From assembly GCA_016713025.1 (NCBI GenBank), contig JADJPZ010000004.1:1612001-1676000 (forward strand): DNA of 64,000 nucleotides. Reading direction: 5' to 3'. A model generated the notes under the pieces. The model saw only the letters and a program-made list of their open reading frames with translations. It made no database searches and was not told the origin of the DNA. Below, piece after piece: positions 18,999 through 28,262 of the stretch; within the stretch, counting starts at the first letter, position 1, and every line of letters begins with the position of its first letter. Origin of the DNA: Saprospiraceae bacterium (GTDB taxonomy: Bacteria > Bacteroidota > Bacteroidia > Chitinophagales > Saprospiraceae). The position numbers and the translations under genes are program-made.

Positions 18999-20666
18999 AT
19001 GCAATTTATACCTTCGCTGGAGTGGATCAAAAAATATAAAAAGGAATGGCTGAATGGTGATATCTCAGCTGGTCTTACCGTTGGGGTGATGCTCATTCCT
19101 CAGGGTATGGCCTACTCCATGTTGGCAGGATTACCGCCTATCTACGGATTGTATGCCGTCACCATTCCGCTCATTGTATATGCATTATTGGGAACATCAA
19201 GACAGCTTGCTGTTGGGCCTGTAGCGATGGTAAGTCTTCTGATATCTGCCGGTGTTGGTCAATTGGCTCAGTCAGGAACTGAACAGTATATAGCCCTCGC
19301 CATTTTACTGGCTTTTATGGTAGGAGTGATTCAGTTGTCGATGGGCGTATTCAGGCTTGGGTTTCTGGTCAATTTCCTCTCGCATCCGGTTATCGCCGGT
19401 TTTACATCTGCAGCGGCTTTGATTATTGGTTTTAGTCAGTTCAAACATTTATTGGGTATCAAAGTCAATGGAGAAAAGTTTCTGGACATAATGTCACAGA
19501 TTTTGGAAAATATATCCAATACCCATTTGATTACACTCATGATTGGATTGACAGCGATTATTCTACTTTTTTTGGTAAAAAAAATCCACAAGCTTGTACC
19601 CGGACCACTGTTAGTGGTGCTGCTCGGGATTTTGGCAGTGTATTTTGGCGGTTTGTATGATTCGGGAGTAAAGATTGTAGGCCAAATTCCGGGTGGTTTG
19701 CCATCTTTCAGTATGTTTTCTATGGATATTGCATCTTTGAGTTCGTTGTTACCGACTGCACTGACGATAGCATTTGTAGGATTTATGGAGTCTATCGCTG
19801 TTGCTAAAGCCATCCAAGCCAGGCATAAAGACTATTCCCTAAGTGCCAATCAGGAGCTCATTGCCTTGGGTGCTGCCAATATTGCCGGTAGTGTATTCAA
19901 GTCTTTCCCAGTGACAGGTGGTTTTTCGCGAACAGCTGTCAACGATCAGGCCGGAGCAAAAACAGGGCTTGCATCACTTATCAGTGCTACTTTAATCATC
20001 CTTACACTTTTATTTTTTACGACTTATTTTTACTATCTGCCAAATTCTGTCCTTGCCGCCATTATTATTGTCGCTGTTTATGGGCTTATCGACTTCAAAG
20101 AAGCAAAACATCTGTTTCAAACTGATAAGATGGATTTTGGTTTGTTTTTAGCCACTGCTTTAGGAACACTCATATTGGGTATCGAAGAAGGTATCCTTGT
20201 AGGAGTGATATTGTCTATGGCAGTTTTGATTTACAGAGTATCTTATCCTCATTTTGCCGAAATGGGTCTGGTCAAGGATGGTCAGATTTTCAGGAATGTA
20301 CTCCGATTTAAAGATGCCATAGTAAAAGATGAAATCATCGTTATGAGATTTGATGCTCAGATGTATTTTGCCAATACTTCCTATTTCAATGACAAAGTCA
20401 ATGCATTGATTGAAAAAAGAAAAAATCCAAAGTATTTCATATTGGATGCATCTCCGATAAGTGCCATAGACTCTACAGCTGCACATGCTTTGCACGCTCT
20501 GATTGATGAAATGAAAAATGAAGGTATCGAATTTTTACTGGCCAATGCTATCGGACCGGTAAGAGATGCTATTGTAAAAAGTGGTTTGGAATCACAAATA
20601 GGACAGGACCATAGTTTTATGTCAGTCAAAGATGCATATGACTTTGCCATGAGAGGTTTAGGATAG
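18999..20666 (+). CDS. SulP family anion transporter with STAS domain
   Basis: From ATG 18999 the protein is 555 aa. It begins with about ten membrane helices, including the SulP signature (LPPIYGLYAVTIP, about residues 41-53) and PVTGGFSRTAVNDQAGA in the middle. A cytoplasmic STAS domain ends the protein (AIDSTAAHALHALIDEM). It is probably a proton- or sodium-coupled sulfate/bicarbonate importer; substrate is unknown. An in-frame TTG at 18966 would start inside the dispersed repeat and is less likely. No sulfate assimilation genes are nearby. Confidence 0.88.
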   Translation: MQFIPSLEWIKKYKKEWLNGDISAGLTVGVMLIPQGMAYSMLAGLPPIYGLYAVTIPLIVYALLGTSRQLAVGPVAMVSLLISAGVGQLAQSGTEQYIALAILLAFMVGVIQLSMGVFRLGFLVNFLSHPVIAGFTSAAALIIGFSQFKHLLGIKVNGEKFLDIMSQILENISNTHLITLMIGLTAIILLFLVKKIHKLVPGPLLVVLLGILAVYFGGLYDSGVKIVGQIPGGLPSFSMFSMDIASLSSLLPTALTIAFVGFMESIAVAKAIQARHKDYSLSANQELIALGAANIAGSVFKSFPVTGGFSRTAVNDQAGAKTGLASLISATLIILTLLFFTTYFYYLPNSVLAAIIIVAVYGLIDFKEAKHLFQTDKMDFGLFLATALGTLILGIEEGILVGVILSMAVLIYRVSYPHFAEMGLVKDGQIFRNVLRFKDAIVKDEIIVMRFDAQMYFANTSYFNDKVNALIEKRKNPKYFILDASPISAIDSTAAHALHALIDEMKNEGIEFLLANAIGPVRDAIVKSGLESQIGQDHSFMSVKDAYDFAMRGLG

Positions 20667-20881
20667 AATTATTTTTTTTCAAAAAATGAGAGCAAGTTTG
20701 GAAGATTGTGAGTGGGCGGCCCTTTCAGGATGGAGGGTAGAGGACAGAAAAATTTATCTTTCAAACCTCTACTTGCCTGACCCCTAAGGTGGTGAATTGC
20801 ATTTTGATTATAAATTGGAAGTTCTTTAGGGGTAGGTCAAAAACGGTTGATTGTCCTCAAATGTTAGTTTGCGGAGTAGCC
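20667..20881. other. Intergenic segment with a long-loop inverted repeat
   Basis: ACCCCTAA near 20781 and TTAGGGGT near 20828 form an inverted repeat with a ~40-bp loop, between the convergent SulP and nitrilase genes. It may act as a terminator-like structure, but no U-run follows. Confidence 0.3.
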
Positions 20882-21652
20882 TCATCCTTTGAAAAAACTT
20901 TCAATTCTGTCCTTGGCAAAAGGTAGTCTTTTCCTAAACTCGTACATGTCATCTTTCTCCAATGATATGGTGATGACACCAGGTTGATGATCCATTTCTG
21001 ACAAAATCTGTCCATTGTAGTCTATTACCATGGAGACTCCTGGATATTCATAACCATTTTCGTCGGTACCAGTCCTGTTGATCCCAACTATATAACACTG
21101 ATTTTCAATGGCTCTGGCAATGAGCAAACTCCGCCAATGATGTACCCGAGCTATGGGCCAATTGGCAGAATAGATCAATAAATCCTGACTTTCATATTGA
21201 AAACTAAGATAAGGAAACCGCAAATCATAGCAAACCAGTGGCTGAATCTTCCAGTTTAAAAAATTAAAATTATTGATACGCTCTCCGGTACTGTAGAAAG
21301 TTTTTTCTCCTGCAGGTGCAAAAAGCTGAATTTTATCATAACTGTGGACAACTCCAGTATGATCTACAAAAACAAATCTGTTGTACCAATCTCCGTCTTT
21401 TGTGTAAGGAATACTGCCGCCTATGACTATATGATAAGTAGCAGCCAATACCTGCAGTCTGGTCAAAGTATCAACTTGAATGTCTTCCGAGAGTTTCGAA
21501 GTATCAAGCACATATCCTGTATTGAACATTTCCGGCAATAAAAGCAGATCAGTGGTGCCTTTCAATTTTCTGCAAATGTCCTCGATTTCAGCAAGATTTC
21601 TTTTATGATCCAACCAAAAAGTACTAAACTGAAAAATGCTGACTCTTAACAT
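20882..21652 (-). CDS. Carbon-nitrogen hydrolase (omega-amidase-like)
   Basis: From ATG 21652 the protein is 256 aa with the nitrilase catalytic triad in order: Glu in LLLLPEMFNTGY, Lys in YDKIQLFAPAGE and Cys in LVCYDLRFPYLS. The length and the triad context fit the NIT2/YafV omega-amidase branch, which hydrolyses alpha-ketoglutaramate or ketosuccinamate. The open frame continues upstream to 21934 but that part overlaps the MFS gene and has no coding character. Confidence 0.88.
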   Translation of the reverse strand: MLRVSIFQFSTFWLDHKRNLAEIEDICRKLKGTTDLLLLPEMFNTGYVLDTSKLSEDIQVDTLTRLQVLAATYHIVIGGSIPYTKDGDWYNRFVFVDHTGVVHSYDKIQLFAPAGEKTFYSTGERINNFNFLNWKIQPLVCYDLRFPYLSFQYESQDLLIYSANWPIARVHHWRSLLIARAIENQCYIVGINRTGTDENGYEYPGVSMVIDYNGQILSEMDHQPGVITISLEKDDMYEFRKRLPFAKDRIESFFKG

Positions 21653-21711
21653 GAAAAAAAGTTTAAAAAGATGACTAATTTTACTCCAAACTCCCGGATA
21701 TAAAATGATAA

Positions 21712-22890
21712 TTATGGTAAAATAGTTTTTGCACCTTTGAACATCCAAATACAAGCCAAAACACCGATCATCCCAAACGCTGCCGGAAGACTCGTGGCCT
21801 CGGAAATTAATCCAATGATCACCGGACCACACAAAAAACCAGCCATAGCATAAAAATTCATGGTTGCCAGGCCGTTCTCTCCAGTCAAACCAGATATACG
21901 TGTAGCACTGGAATAAAGGATGGGTGCACCACAAGATACGCCCAAACCTATCATACCAAATCCCAAAATTGAAGAAATCGTATAGGGAAAAATTATAACT
22001 GTCAATACTCCAGCAAAGGACAGAATAGCTCCGTAGGCCAATACTTTATTCCTCCCAAAAACTGGTATAATACCATCTCCAAAAAACCTGCCCAGAGCCA
22101 TAAAAAATGAATACCCAAACAAACCCCATCCAACAAAATAGGGACTGGTTTTCACAATTTCATTCATATACACTGATGTCCAGTCACTCATACTTCCTTC
22201 CGTAAAATTGATACAAATACTAATAATGATAATAGAAAGCAAGACTCCGGATGGCAAAGAAAAATTCTTAGATTTTGAAGTTTTGTCCTGTGATATTGTT
22301 TCATTTTCCTGGTTTAAATGCATTTGTGAAATTTTCATTGCTGCCCAAAGGCCAATGACAATAGATATTCCCATCATACACAACATATGAACAACTTCAT
22401 TCAATTCCAAAAGTAGTGTCAAACTCCTCATGAGAGATCCAATCATCAGGCCGGCACTAAACATACCGTGACAAGTGGACATGATAAACTGTGAGTGCAG
22501 TCTCTCCAGTATGGATGCCTGCATATTGATAGCTATATTCAGAAGGGTCATACCAACTCCCACCATCACAAGTGTAATCGGAAGGAAAAAAAGATTATTT
22601 GCCAGAAATGGCATCAGATAAACTAAAGATATAAAAAATATAGCGAAGATGGTCACTCGTTTTTGACCAAAACGCTGAATCAATCTGGCAGCAATAGGAT
22701 TGAAAGACATGGCACCAAAAGGGAGGCAAAGCAACAACAAACCCAAAGTAGCATCGTTTAGTGAAAAAGTAGCTTTGATATACGGGATTAATGATGCCCA
22801 ATTTCCGAACAGAAATCCTAATAAAAAAAATCCTGCAGCTGTAGCCAGATAGTCAGATTTTGAGAAGAAAATTTTGAGATGCTTCGGCAC
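21712..22890 (-). CDS. MFS transporter
   Basis: The 392-aa protein has about twelve helices and an MFS loop between helices 2 and 3 (AARLIQRFGQKRVT). The start appears to be GTG 22890 (PKHLKIFF). It looks like the YbjJ-type family of MFS carriers (FGNWASLIPYIKATFSLNDATLG). The substrate is unknown. It lies about 60 bp upstream of the nitrilase gene on the same strand, so co-transcription is possible. Confidence 0.8.
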   Translation of the reverse strand: MPKHLKIFFSKSDYLATAAGFFLLGFLFGNWASLIPYIKATFSLNDATLGLLLLCLPFGAMSFNPIAARLIQRFGQKRVTIFAIFFISLVYLMPFLANNLFFLPITLVMVGVGMTLLNIAINMQASILERLHSQFIMSTCHGMFSAGLMIGSLMRSLTLLLELNEVVHMLCMMGISIVIGLWAAMKISQMHLNQENETISQDKTSKSKNFSLPSGVLLSIIIISICINFTEGSMSDWTSVYMNEIVKTSPYFVGWGLFGYSFFMALGRFFGDGIIPVFGRNKVLAYGAILSFAGVLTVIIFPYTISSILGFGMIGLGVSCGAPILYSSATRISGLTGENGLATMNFYAMAGFLCGPVIIGLISEATSLPAAFGMIGVLACIWMFKGAKTILP

Positions 22891-23025
22891 TTTTGAAAAA
22901 AATAAATTTAATAAAGTGCGAAGGTATACTTTATTTGTCCATATTATTTTAGAGTATATTTAAAATTTTTCTTAGTTGTAAATCAAGAGATTATGGTTCT
23001 GGCAATAAAATAATTAACGCATTTA

Positions 23026-23093
23026 GTGAACTAAATAAGGCGATTTTTTTGAAGTCAGGTTCATAATACATTGATTTTAAGGCAATAAAAATT
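23026..23093 (-). repeat. Dispersed repeat, family D copy 1
   Basis: Read leftward, this stretch matches 53518-53584 over nearly its whole length; both share ATTATGAACCTGACTTCAAA and a TTATTTAGT(T/G)CAC end. Both copies are intergenic and non-coding. Confidence 0.5.
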
Positions 23094-23116
23094 TAAACTC
23101 TTAACTTATCATGAGT

Positions 23117-23635
23117 TTAAGCCAAAATCTTACCCGTAAGGTTTGAAATGGTTTTACACACAAATTCCTGACGATCCTGAATGCTGCCGGAAAGTAGAAC
23201 AAATGGCTTTTTGTGTTGAATTAAATAATTTTGATATACAGTGAAAAGCTCATCCCTGTTGTGTGGGTTTTCTCTGAGCGGATCAGCTTCCCATGGAATA
23301 TCAGGCAAACAGAGGAAGTACAAATCCTGGGTCGAGTTAACCCACATATCCAGCAAATGTTGGTCCATGAAATTGTATTTCACTTGCAGCCAAATGATAA
23401 TAGTCAGCAAGTCTGTATCACAAATGATATCCCGATGTTGAATTAGTCTAAGGTTTTCATCAAACTGCTGCAGGAGACCGATTTCTCTGACATGGGATGC
23501 TTCATATGGAATTTCTAAACTTTCCATATACTCACGAGCCACCTCTTTGACAAGATATATACCGGATAATTGACTCAGCCAAGTGGCTATTGTCGATTTA
23601 CCCGTTGACTCAGGACCTGTAAATACTATTTTCAA
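23117..23635 (-). CDS. NadR/Ttd14-like AAA ATPase (nicotinamide riboside kinase-like)
   Basis: The 172-aa P-loop protein has Walker A GPESTGKST (about residues 7-15), VKEVAREYM, and DTDLLTIIIW in the Walker B-like position. This is the kinase domain seen in NadR proteins (nicotinamide riboside to NMN). The adenylyltransferase domain of full NadR is absent, so a role in NAD salvage is likely but not certain. The start is TTG at 23635, 4 bp after the stop of the small Lacal_2735-type gene, which implies coupling. Confidence 0.75.
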   Translation of the reverse strand: MKIVFTGPESTGKSTIATWLSQLSGIYLVKEVAREYMESLEIPYEASHVREIGLLQQFDENLRLIQHRDIICDTDLLTIIIWLQVKYNFMDQHLLDMWVNSTQDLYFLCLPDIPWEADPLRENPHNRDELFTVYQNYLIQHKKPFVLLSGSIQDRQEFVCKTISNLTGKILA

Positions 23636-23639
23636 TCTT

Positions 23640-23813
23640 TTAGGACTCTAGTGGAAGACTTTCTATTCTTTGCATCAGTGCCTCAGCTTCTGCATTTTTT
23701 GCATCAGATGCAGTTCTGTTTGTTTTTGACAAATGAAAAGCTTCTTCCTGAAGTTGTGAATATTGCTTTAAAAGAATTTCTCTTTCGCTTTTTTTCCTGA
23801 ATAGACCAAACAT
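23640..23813 (-). CDS. Lacal_2735 family small protein
   Basis: This 57-aa protein starts MFGLFRKKSEREILLKQY and contains the family core SKTNRTASDAKNAEAEALM. The family is short, widespread in Bacteroidota, basic at the N terminus and helical afterwards, with no known function. ATG 23813 is the only reasonable start. It lies immediately upstream of the NadR-like kinase gene and probably shares its transcript. Confidence 0.8.
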   Translation of the reverse strand: MFGLFRKKSEREILLKQYSQLQEEAFHLSKTNRTASDAKNAEAEALMQRIESLPLES

Positions 23814-23980
23814 AATAATGATTTTTGCAGTAAACAGACCAAATCATATTAAGTTCTTAATACTTGCCATAAAGTTATCAGCTTCAAAAGGAAAAACATC
23901 CCGCAAGATAAAAATGATCTAAAACAAGGCAAAAATATTACTGTTATATATGATAGATCAAACAATATAAAGGTTTTTCA

Positions 23981-23988
23981 TATATTTG
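23981..23988 (+). promoter_or_regulatory. Promoter -7 box upstream of the BFN nuclease gene
   Basis: TATATTTG matches TAnnTTTG perfectly, about 25 bp before the ATG at 24014. No canonical -33 TTTG is evident. Confidence 0.5.
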
Positions 23989-24013
23989 CGCTTTAATTAG
24001 TTAAAAAAAGACA

Positions 24014-24592
24014 ATGAAAAAGTTAAGATTGGACATTATGGCATTATCTCATAGTGTGACCCAGTCACATAATTATGCTGTGGTTCTGGGAGAAGAAAAT
24101 GGTAAGCGAAGACTACCAATAGTAATTGGCGGTTTTGAAGCACAAGCTATAGCGGTTGCATTGGAGAACATGACTCCCAACAGACCTTTGACCCACGATC
24201 TGTTTAAAAACACCCTTGATTCCTTTCAGATAGAACTGAAGGAAGTGATCATCAACAATCTGCTTGATGGGATATTTTATGCCCAACTTGTATGTGTTCA
24301 GGATGGTAATGTCATGCAAATTGATGCCCGGACTTCAGATGCCATTGCAATGGCTGTCAGATTTTCTTGTCCGATTTATACCTTTGAGTTCATCATGGAA
24401 AGCGCAGGTGTTATCCTAGACGAAGAAGAGAAGCCAACCAAAACACCGGTTCGCCCTAAAACAACTTCCATAGAAGATATGAATGTGCAAAGTCTTGAAA
24501 AACTTCTTGAAGAAGCACTTCAGAAGGAAGATTATGAAAAAGCAGCACAGATCAGAGATATCATAAGTAGCAAAAAGAGCATTGATTCCTGA
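24014..24592 (+). CDS. Bifunctional nuclease (BFN/DUF151) domain protein with UVR motif
   Basis: The 192-aa protein has an N-terminal BFN domain (PIVIGGFEAQAIAVALE, RPLTHDLFKNTLD, ARTSDAIAMAVRFSCPIY; about residues 1-130). A linker leads to a C-terminal UvrB/UvrC-type motif (LEEALQKEDYEKAAQIRD, about 163-180). Plant and Thermotoga BFN homologues have RNase/DNase activity. The UVR motif is a common fusion in Bacteroidota and suggests protein-protein contact. pdxJ follows by 48 bp on the same strand. Confidence 0.88.
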   Translation: MKKLRLDIMALSHSVTQSHNYAVVLGEENGKRRLPIVIGGFEAQAIAVALENMTPNRPLTHDLFKNTLDSFQIELKEVIINNLLDGIFYAQLVCVQDGNVMQIDARTSDAIAMAVRFSCPIYTFEFIMESAGVILDEEEKPTKTPVRPKTTSIEDMNVQSLEKLLEEALQKEDYEKAAQIRDIISSKKSIDS

Positions 24593-24640
24593 TATTTGTT
24601 GGCTATCAATACTTTACATCCCTAAACCCAAATCCTCACA

Positions 24641-25354
24641 ATGACAAAACTTAGTGTCAACATCAACAAAGTCGCTTTGATCAGAAATTCCAGAGGTGCC
24701 AATTATCCTGATCTAGTAAAAATAGCCCGGGATTGTGAAGAATTTGGGGCAGAAGGTATCACTGTTCATCCCAGACCTGACCAAAGACATGTCAGATACG
24801 ACGATATTGCTCCGTTAAAGGAGGTTGTCACCACTGAATTTAATATTGAAGGATATCCAAGTCCGGATTTTATGGAATTGGTCATAAAAAACAAACCACA
24901 TCAGTGTACACTTGTACCTGATCTTCCTGGTGCCTTGACATCTGACAATGGTTGGGATACCATAACTCATAAAAATTATCTTCGTGATATTGTTGCCAGA
25001 CTTCAGGATGCAGGAATCAGGGTGAGTCTCTTTATTGATCCTGTGGAAGATAGATTGTATGCAGCAAAGGAAACGGGCACAGACAGAATAGAGTTTTACA
25101 CCGGACCGTTTGCTCATCAATTCAATAAGTCTCCTGAGAAAGCAGTGGCTTCTTTTACTGAAGCAGCCGTCATTTGCAATAATATAGGCCTCGGCATCAA
25201 CGCCGGACACGATTTAAATCTTGAGAATTTAAAATATTTTAAAAATCAAATACCAGGTTTATTGGAAGTCTCCATTGGCCATGCCCTGATTTGTGATTCT
25301 CTTTATTTTGGGCTAAAAAATACGATTCAGATGTATCTGAAGCAACTTGATTAG
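24641..25354 (+). CDS. pdxJ: Pyridoxine 5'-phosphate synthase
   Basis: The 237-aa TIM-barrel protein has the PdxJ order LSVNINKVALIRNSRG, GITVHPRPDQRHVR (about residues 46-59), YPSPDF, TLVPD (about 86-90) and GINAGHDLNLENL (about 186-198). It condenses 1-deoxy-xylulose 5-phosphate with 3-amino-2-oxopropyl phosphate to form pyridoxine 5'-phosphate, the last ring-forming step of the DXP-dependent vitamin B6 pathway. pdxH, the next enzyme, is also in this window (41649-42284). Confidence 0.96.
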   Translation: MTKLSVNINKVALIRNSRGANYPDLVKIARDCEEFGAEGITVHPRPDQRHVRYDDIAPLKEVVTTEFNIEGYPSPDFMELVIKNKPHQCTLVPDLPGALTSDNGWDTITHKNYLRDIVARLQDAGIRVSLFIDPVEDRLYAAKETGTDRIEFYTGPFAHQFNKSPEKAVASFTEAAVICNNIGLGINAGHDLNLENLKYFKNQIPGLLEVSIGHALICDSLYFGLKNTIQMYLKQLD

Positions 25355-25569
25355 GTGAGTATTTTTACTATCTATATTCTTTATAATCAACATATTACAT
25401 TCTTCATATTCATTCCATCTGACTATATAGAATTACATATGCCGGCCACGGTAAGCTAAAAATCGGGTTAATTTTCCAATTAGTAATTTTTGGATTTACT
25501 AACTTGGTTACAAATTTTATAAACCTTATGGATTATTGGAGCGTTGTTACAATTATATTTTATAATGTG

Positions 25570-25702
25570 TTATAACAAACTGCACGAATTCAAATTTTCT
25601 TCATCGCTACCCTCAATCCCTGAAGGGACGACCTGCCCAATTCAACAATGTTTTTACCGTTTATTAAAAAAAACACTGAAAAAGTTCAATTTGTTACACA
25701 CA
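25570..25702 (+). repeat. Dispersed repeat, family B copy 1
   Basis: Shares several blocks in the same order with 42427-42703: ATAACAAACTG, TTCAAATTTTCTT, CCTGAAGGGACG, CCCAATT, CGTTTATTAAAAA, and ACTGAAAAAG followed by ACACACA. It occupies the middle of the pdxJ-S9 peptidase interval (25355-25795), where nothing else is seen except a short AT-rich leader. Confidence 0.6.
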
Positions 25703-25795
25703 CTTTTAGAATAAATTACTCACCATTAATGCAAATAATTGTAAATTTGATCTTTTAACAAATTTGTTTCATAAACAACAAAAACCTGTTCAAAC

Positions 25796-28240
25796 ATGAA
25801 AACATTTAGATTTATCAGGATTCTGATCACCATTCCACTTGTTATGACCATGATGTACACCTACTCTCAATCAGATTTTCCATATAAAAAACCAACGGAT
25901 GATGTTTTAGCTTTGGCAGATGCCAAACCGGCACCTACCATTCGGATGAATCATGATGCATCTGTGGCAATCCTCTTGTACAGAAATGCATTTAAGAGTA
26001 TTGAAGAGCTTTCGGCTTCGGAAATCAAACTTGCCGGGATCAGAGTCAATCCCCTTACCAACTCTTCCAACAGGACAGGATATTTTATCAATGCAGGCCT
26101 TCTTGATGTAAAATCAGGAAAAGAAAATGCGATTTTGGGATTGCCCAAAGAAGCCAAAATGACTAACTTCATCTGGTCCAATGATCAGTCAAAGATTGCT
26201 TTTACCAATACCACTCCTTCAGGGCTCGAGCTTTGGTTTATAGATCTGAAGACATCAAAAGCATCCAAACTTACCGGTCCTGTCATCAATGATAATATTG
26301 GTAATTCTATTATCTGGAGCAAAGATAATTCCAGCATCATGGCCACTACTCTGGTCAAAAACAGAAGACCACTGATTGATACCAAAGTTGCCGTACCGAC
26401 AGGTCCAGTCATCTCCGAAAATGTCGGTCAGAAAGCCCAAAACAGAACGTATCAGGATCTCCTGAAAAATCCTGTAGATGAACAGAACTTTGAAACACTG
26501 GTCACTTCAGAAATATCAAAAATAGACCTTACCGGCAAAATTTTATTATTCCGACCGGCATCTATGTACGTTGGGATGTCGTTTTCTCCTGATGGCAACT
26601 ATCTTTTGGTGTATGAGCTTAAAAAACCTTTTTCGTACATAGTGACCTGGGATAGATTTCCTTATGATATACAAGTATTGGACAAAACTGGAAAATACAT
26701 CAAAACTGTGTTGAGTTCGCCGCTGATTGAAGAATTGCCAAAAGGGTTTATGGCAGTAAAAAAAGGACCTCGCAGTCTTGGGTGGAGATCTGACAAACCT
26801 GCCACCATCTCTTGGGTAGAAGCACTGGATGAAGGTGATCCTGAAATAAAAGTGGATGAAAGAGATGCGGTATATGTTCTGAATGCCCCATTTGCAGACA
26901 AGCCAACACTCATTGCCAAGACCAAGGAAAGATATGCGGGTATCATTTGGGGCAATGATCAGGTAGCTGTCCTGATGGAGAGATGGTACAATACCCGAAA
27001 TATGAGAACACTCGTTTTCAATCCTTCGGACATCACTCAACCACAACGACTGTTTAATGAAAGAAATTTTCAGGACAATTACAGCTCTCAGGGAAGTGTT
27101 GTCACCTCAAGGAATCAATTTCAGCTCAACACTCTCGAAGTAGCTGATAATCATGTTTTTTTGATTGGAGACGGTTTTTCTCCCGAAGGTAAACATCCTT
27201 TTATTGATAAATATGATCTGAAAGACTTTAAAAAAACACGAATCTACCACAATAAGGACAATACAAAACTTGAAGAGATCATGTCGGCCATAGATGTCAA
27301 AAAAGGCATTTACCTGTCAAGATTGGAATCTAAATCAGAATTCCCCAATTTTTACATCAGGAATATCACAACTGGTACAATAAAACAAATCACAAAAAAT
27401 GAAAATCCATTCAAGATTCTGGACAATGCCCATAAAGAAGTCATCAAATACAAACGCCCGGATGGTGTAGATCTATCAGCGACTCTGTATTTACCGGTAG
27501 GATATGACAAAGCGAAAAAAGAAAAGTTACCTATGATCATGTGGGCCTACCCTACTGAGTTTAAGGATAAAGCCAGTGCCGGTCAGGTCACTGCCAATGT
27601 TAATGAGTTTACAGCTCCCAATTATGGCTCTCCGTTATATTGGCTTACCAAGGGCTATGCAGTACTTGATGACGCAGCCTTTCCTATAATCGGAGAAGGT
27701 ACTACAGAACCTAACGATACGTACATACCCCAGTTGGTAGCCAATGCAAAAGCAGCTATCGATGTAGTGGATGCTATGGGATATATCGACAGGTCCAAAG
27801 TAGCGGTTGGCGGACATTCATACGGAGCATTTATGACGGCCAATCTATTGACACATTCAGACCTCTTTGCAGCAGGTATAGCCAGAAGCGGAGCTTACAA
27901 CAGGACGCTGACACCTTTTGGATTCCAATCAGAGCAAAGAAATTACTGGGAAGCCCCTGAAGTATACGACGCCATGTCTCCGTTTCAGAATGCTGACAAA
28001 ATGAAAAGCCCGCTTTTGATGATACATGGTGAAGAAGATAATAATGCCGGTACTCATACCATGCAAAGTGAAAGATACTTCAATGCATTGAAAGGGCTTG
28101 GTGCCACTGCCAGACTGGTACTATTGCCGAAAGAAAGTCATGGATATTCAGCAAGAGAATCTATCCTGCACATGTTGTGGGAACAGGATCAATGGCTTGA
28201 AAAATATGTAAAAAACAGAAAAAAGGATATCAAACCATAA
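25796..28240 (+). CDS. Secreted S9 family (prolyl oligopeptidase-type) peptidase
   Basis: The 814-aa protein has an N-terminal signal (FIRILITIPLVMTMMYTYSQ). A beta-propeller region of about 500 residues follows. The C-terminal alpha/beta hydrolase domain has nucleophile Ser in VAVGGHSYGAFM (about residue 676), Asp in HGEEDNNAG and His in PKESHGYS. The length and the GGHSYGAFM motif fit glutamyl/prolyl oligopeptidase-like S9 enzymes that cut short peptides in the periplasm. A PhoD-type phosphatase gene follows by 22 bp. Confidence 0.9.
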   Translation: MKTFRFIRILITIPLVMTMMYTYSQSDFPYKKPTDDVLALADAKPAPTIRMNHDASVAILLYRNAFKSIEELSASEIKLAGIRVNPLTNSSNRTGYFINAGLLDVKSGKENAILGLPKEAKMTNFIWSNDQSKIAFTNTTPSGLELWFIDLKTSKASKLTGPVINDNIGNSIIWSKDNSSIMATTLVKNRRPLIDTKVAVPTGPVISENVGQKAQNRTYQDLLKNPVDEQNFETLVTSEISKIDLTGKILLFRPASMYVGMSFSPDGNYLLVYELKKPFSYIVTWDRFPYDIQVLDKTGKYIKTVLSSPLIEELPKGFMAVKKGPRSLGWRSDKPATISWVEALDEGDPEIKVDERDAVYVLNAPFADKPTLIAKTKERYAGIIWGNDQVAVLMERWYNTRNMRTLVFNPSDITQPQRLFNERNFQDNYSSQGSVVTSRNQFQLNTLEVADNHVFLIGDGFSPEGKHPFIDKYDLKDFKKTRIYHNKDNTKLEEIMSAIDVKKGIYLSRLESKSEFPNFYIRNITTGTIKQITKNENPFKILDNAHKEVIKYKRPDGVDLSATLYLPVGYDKAKKEKLPMIMWAYPTEFKDKASAGQVTANVNEFTAPNYGSPLYWLTKGYAVLDDAAFPIIGEGTTEPNDTYIPQLVANAKAAIDVVDAMGYIDRSKVAVGGHSYGAFMTANLLTHSDLFAAGIARSGAYNRTLTPFGFQSEQRNYWEAPEVYDAMSPFQNADKMKSPLLMIHGEEDNNAGTHTMQSERYFNALKGLGATARLVLLPKESHGYSARESILHMLWEQDQWLEKYVKNRKKDIKP

Positions 28241-28262
28241 GTTACGTTTGAAATGAATCAAT

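Noticed and set aside
20160..20650. Leftward frames within the SulP gene
   Set aside because: Antisense shadows of the STAS-domain coding region.
21653..21934. N-terminal extension of the nitrilase frame
   Set aside because: It overlaps the end of the MFS gene in another frame and lacks similarity to the family; ATG 21652 begins the conserved fold.
26546..27046. 166-aa leftward frame within the S9 peptidase gene
   Set aside because: Antisense to a strongly supported gene; no motifs and unusual composition.
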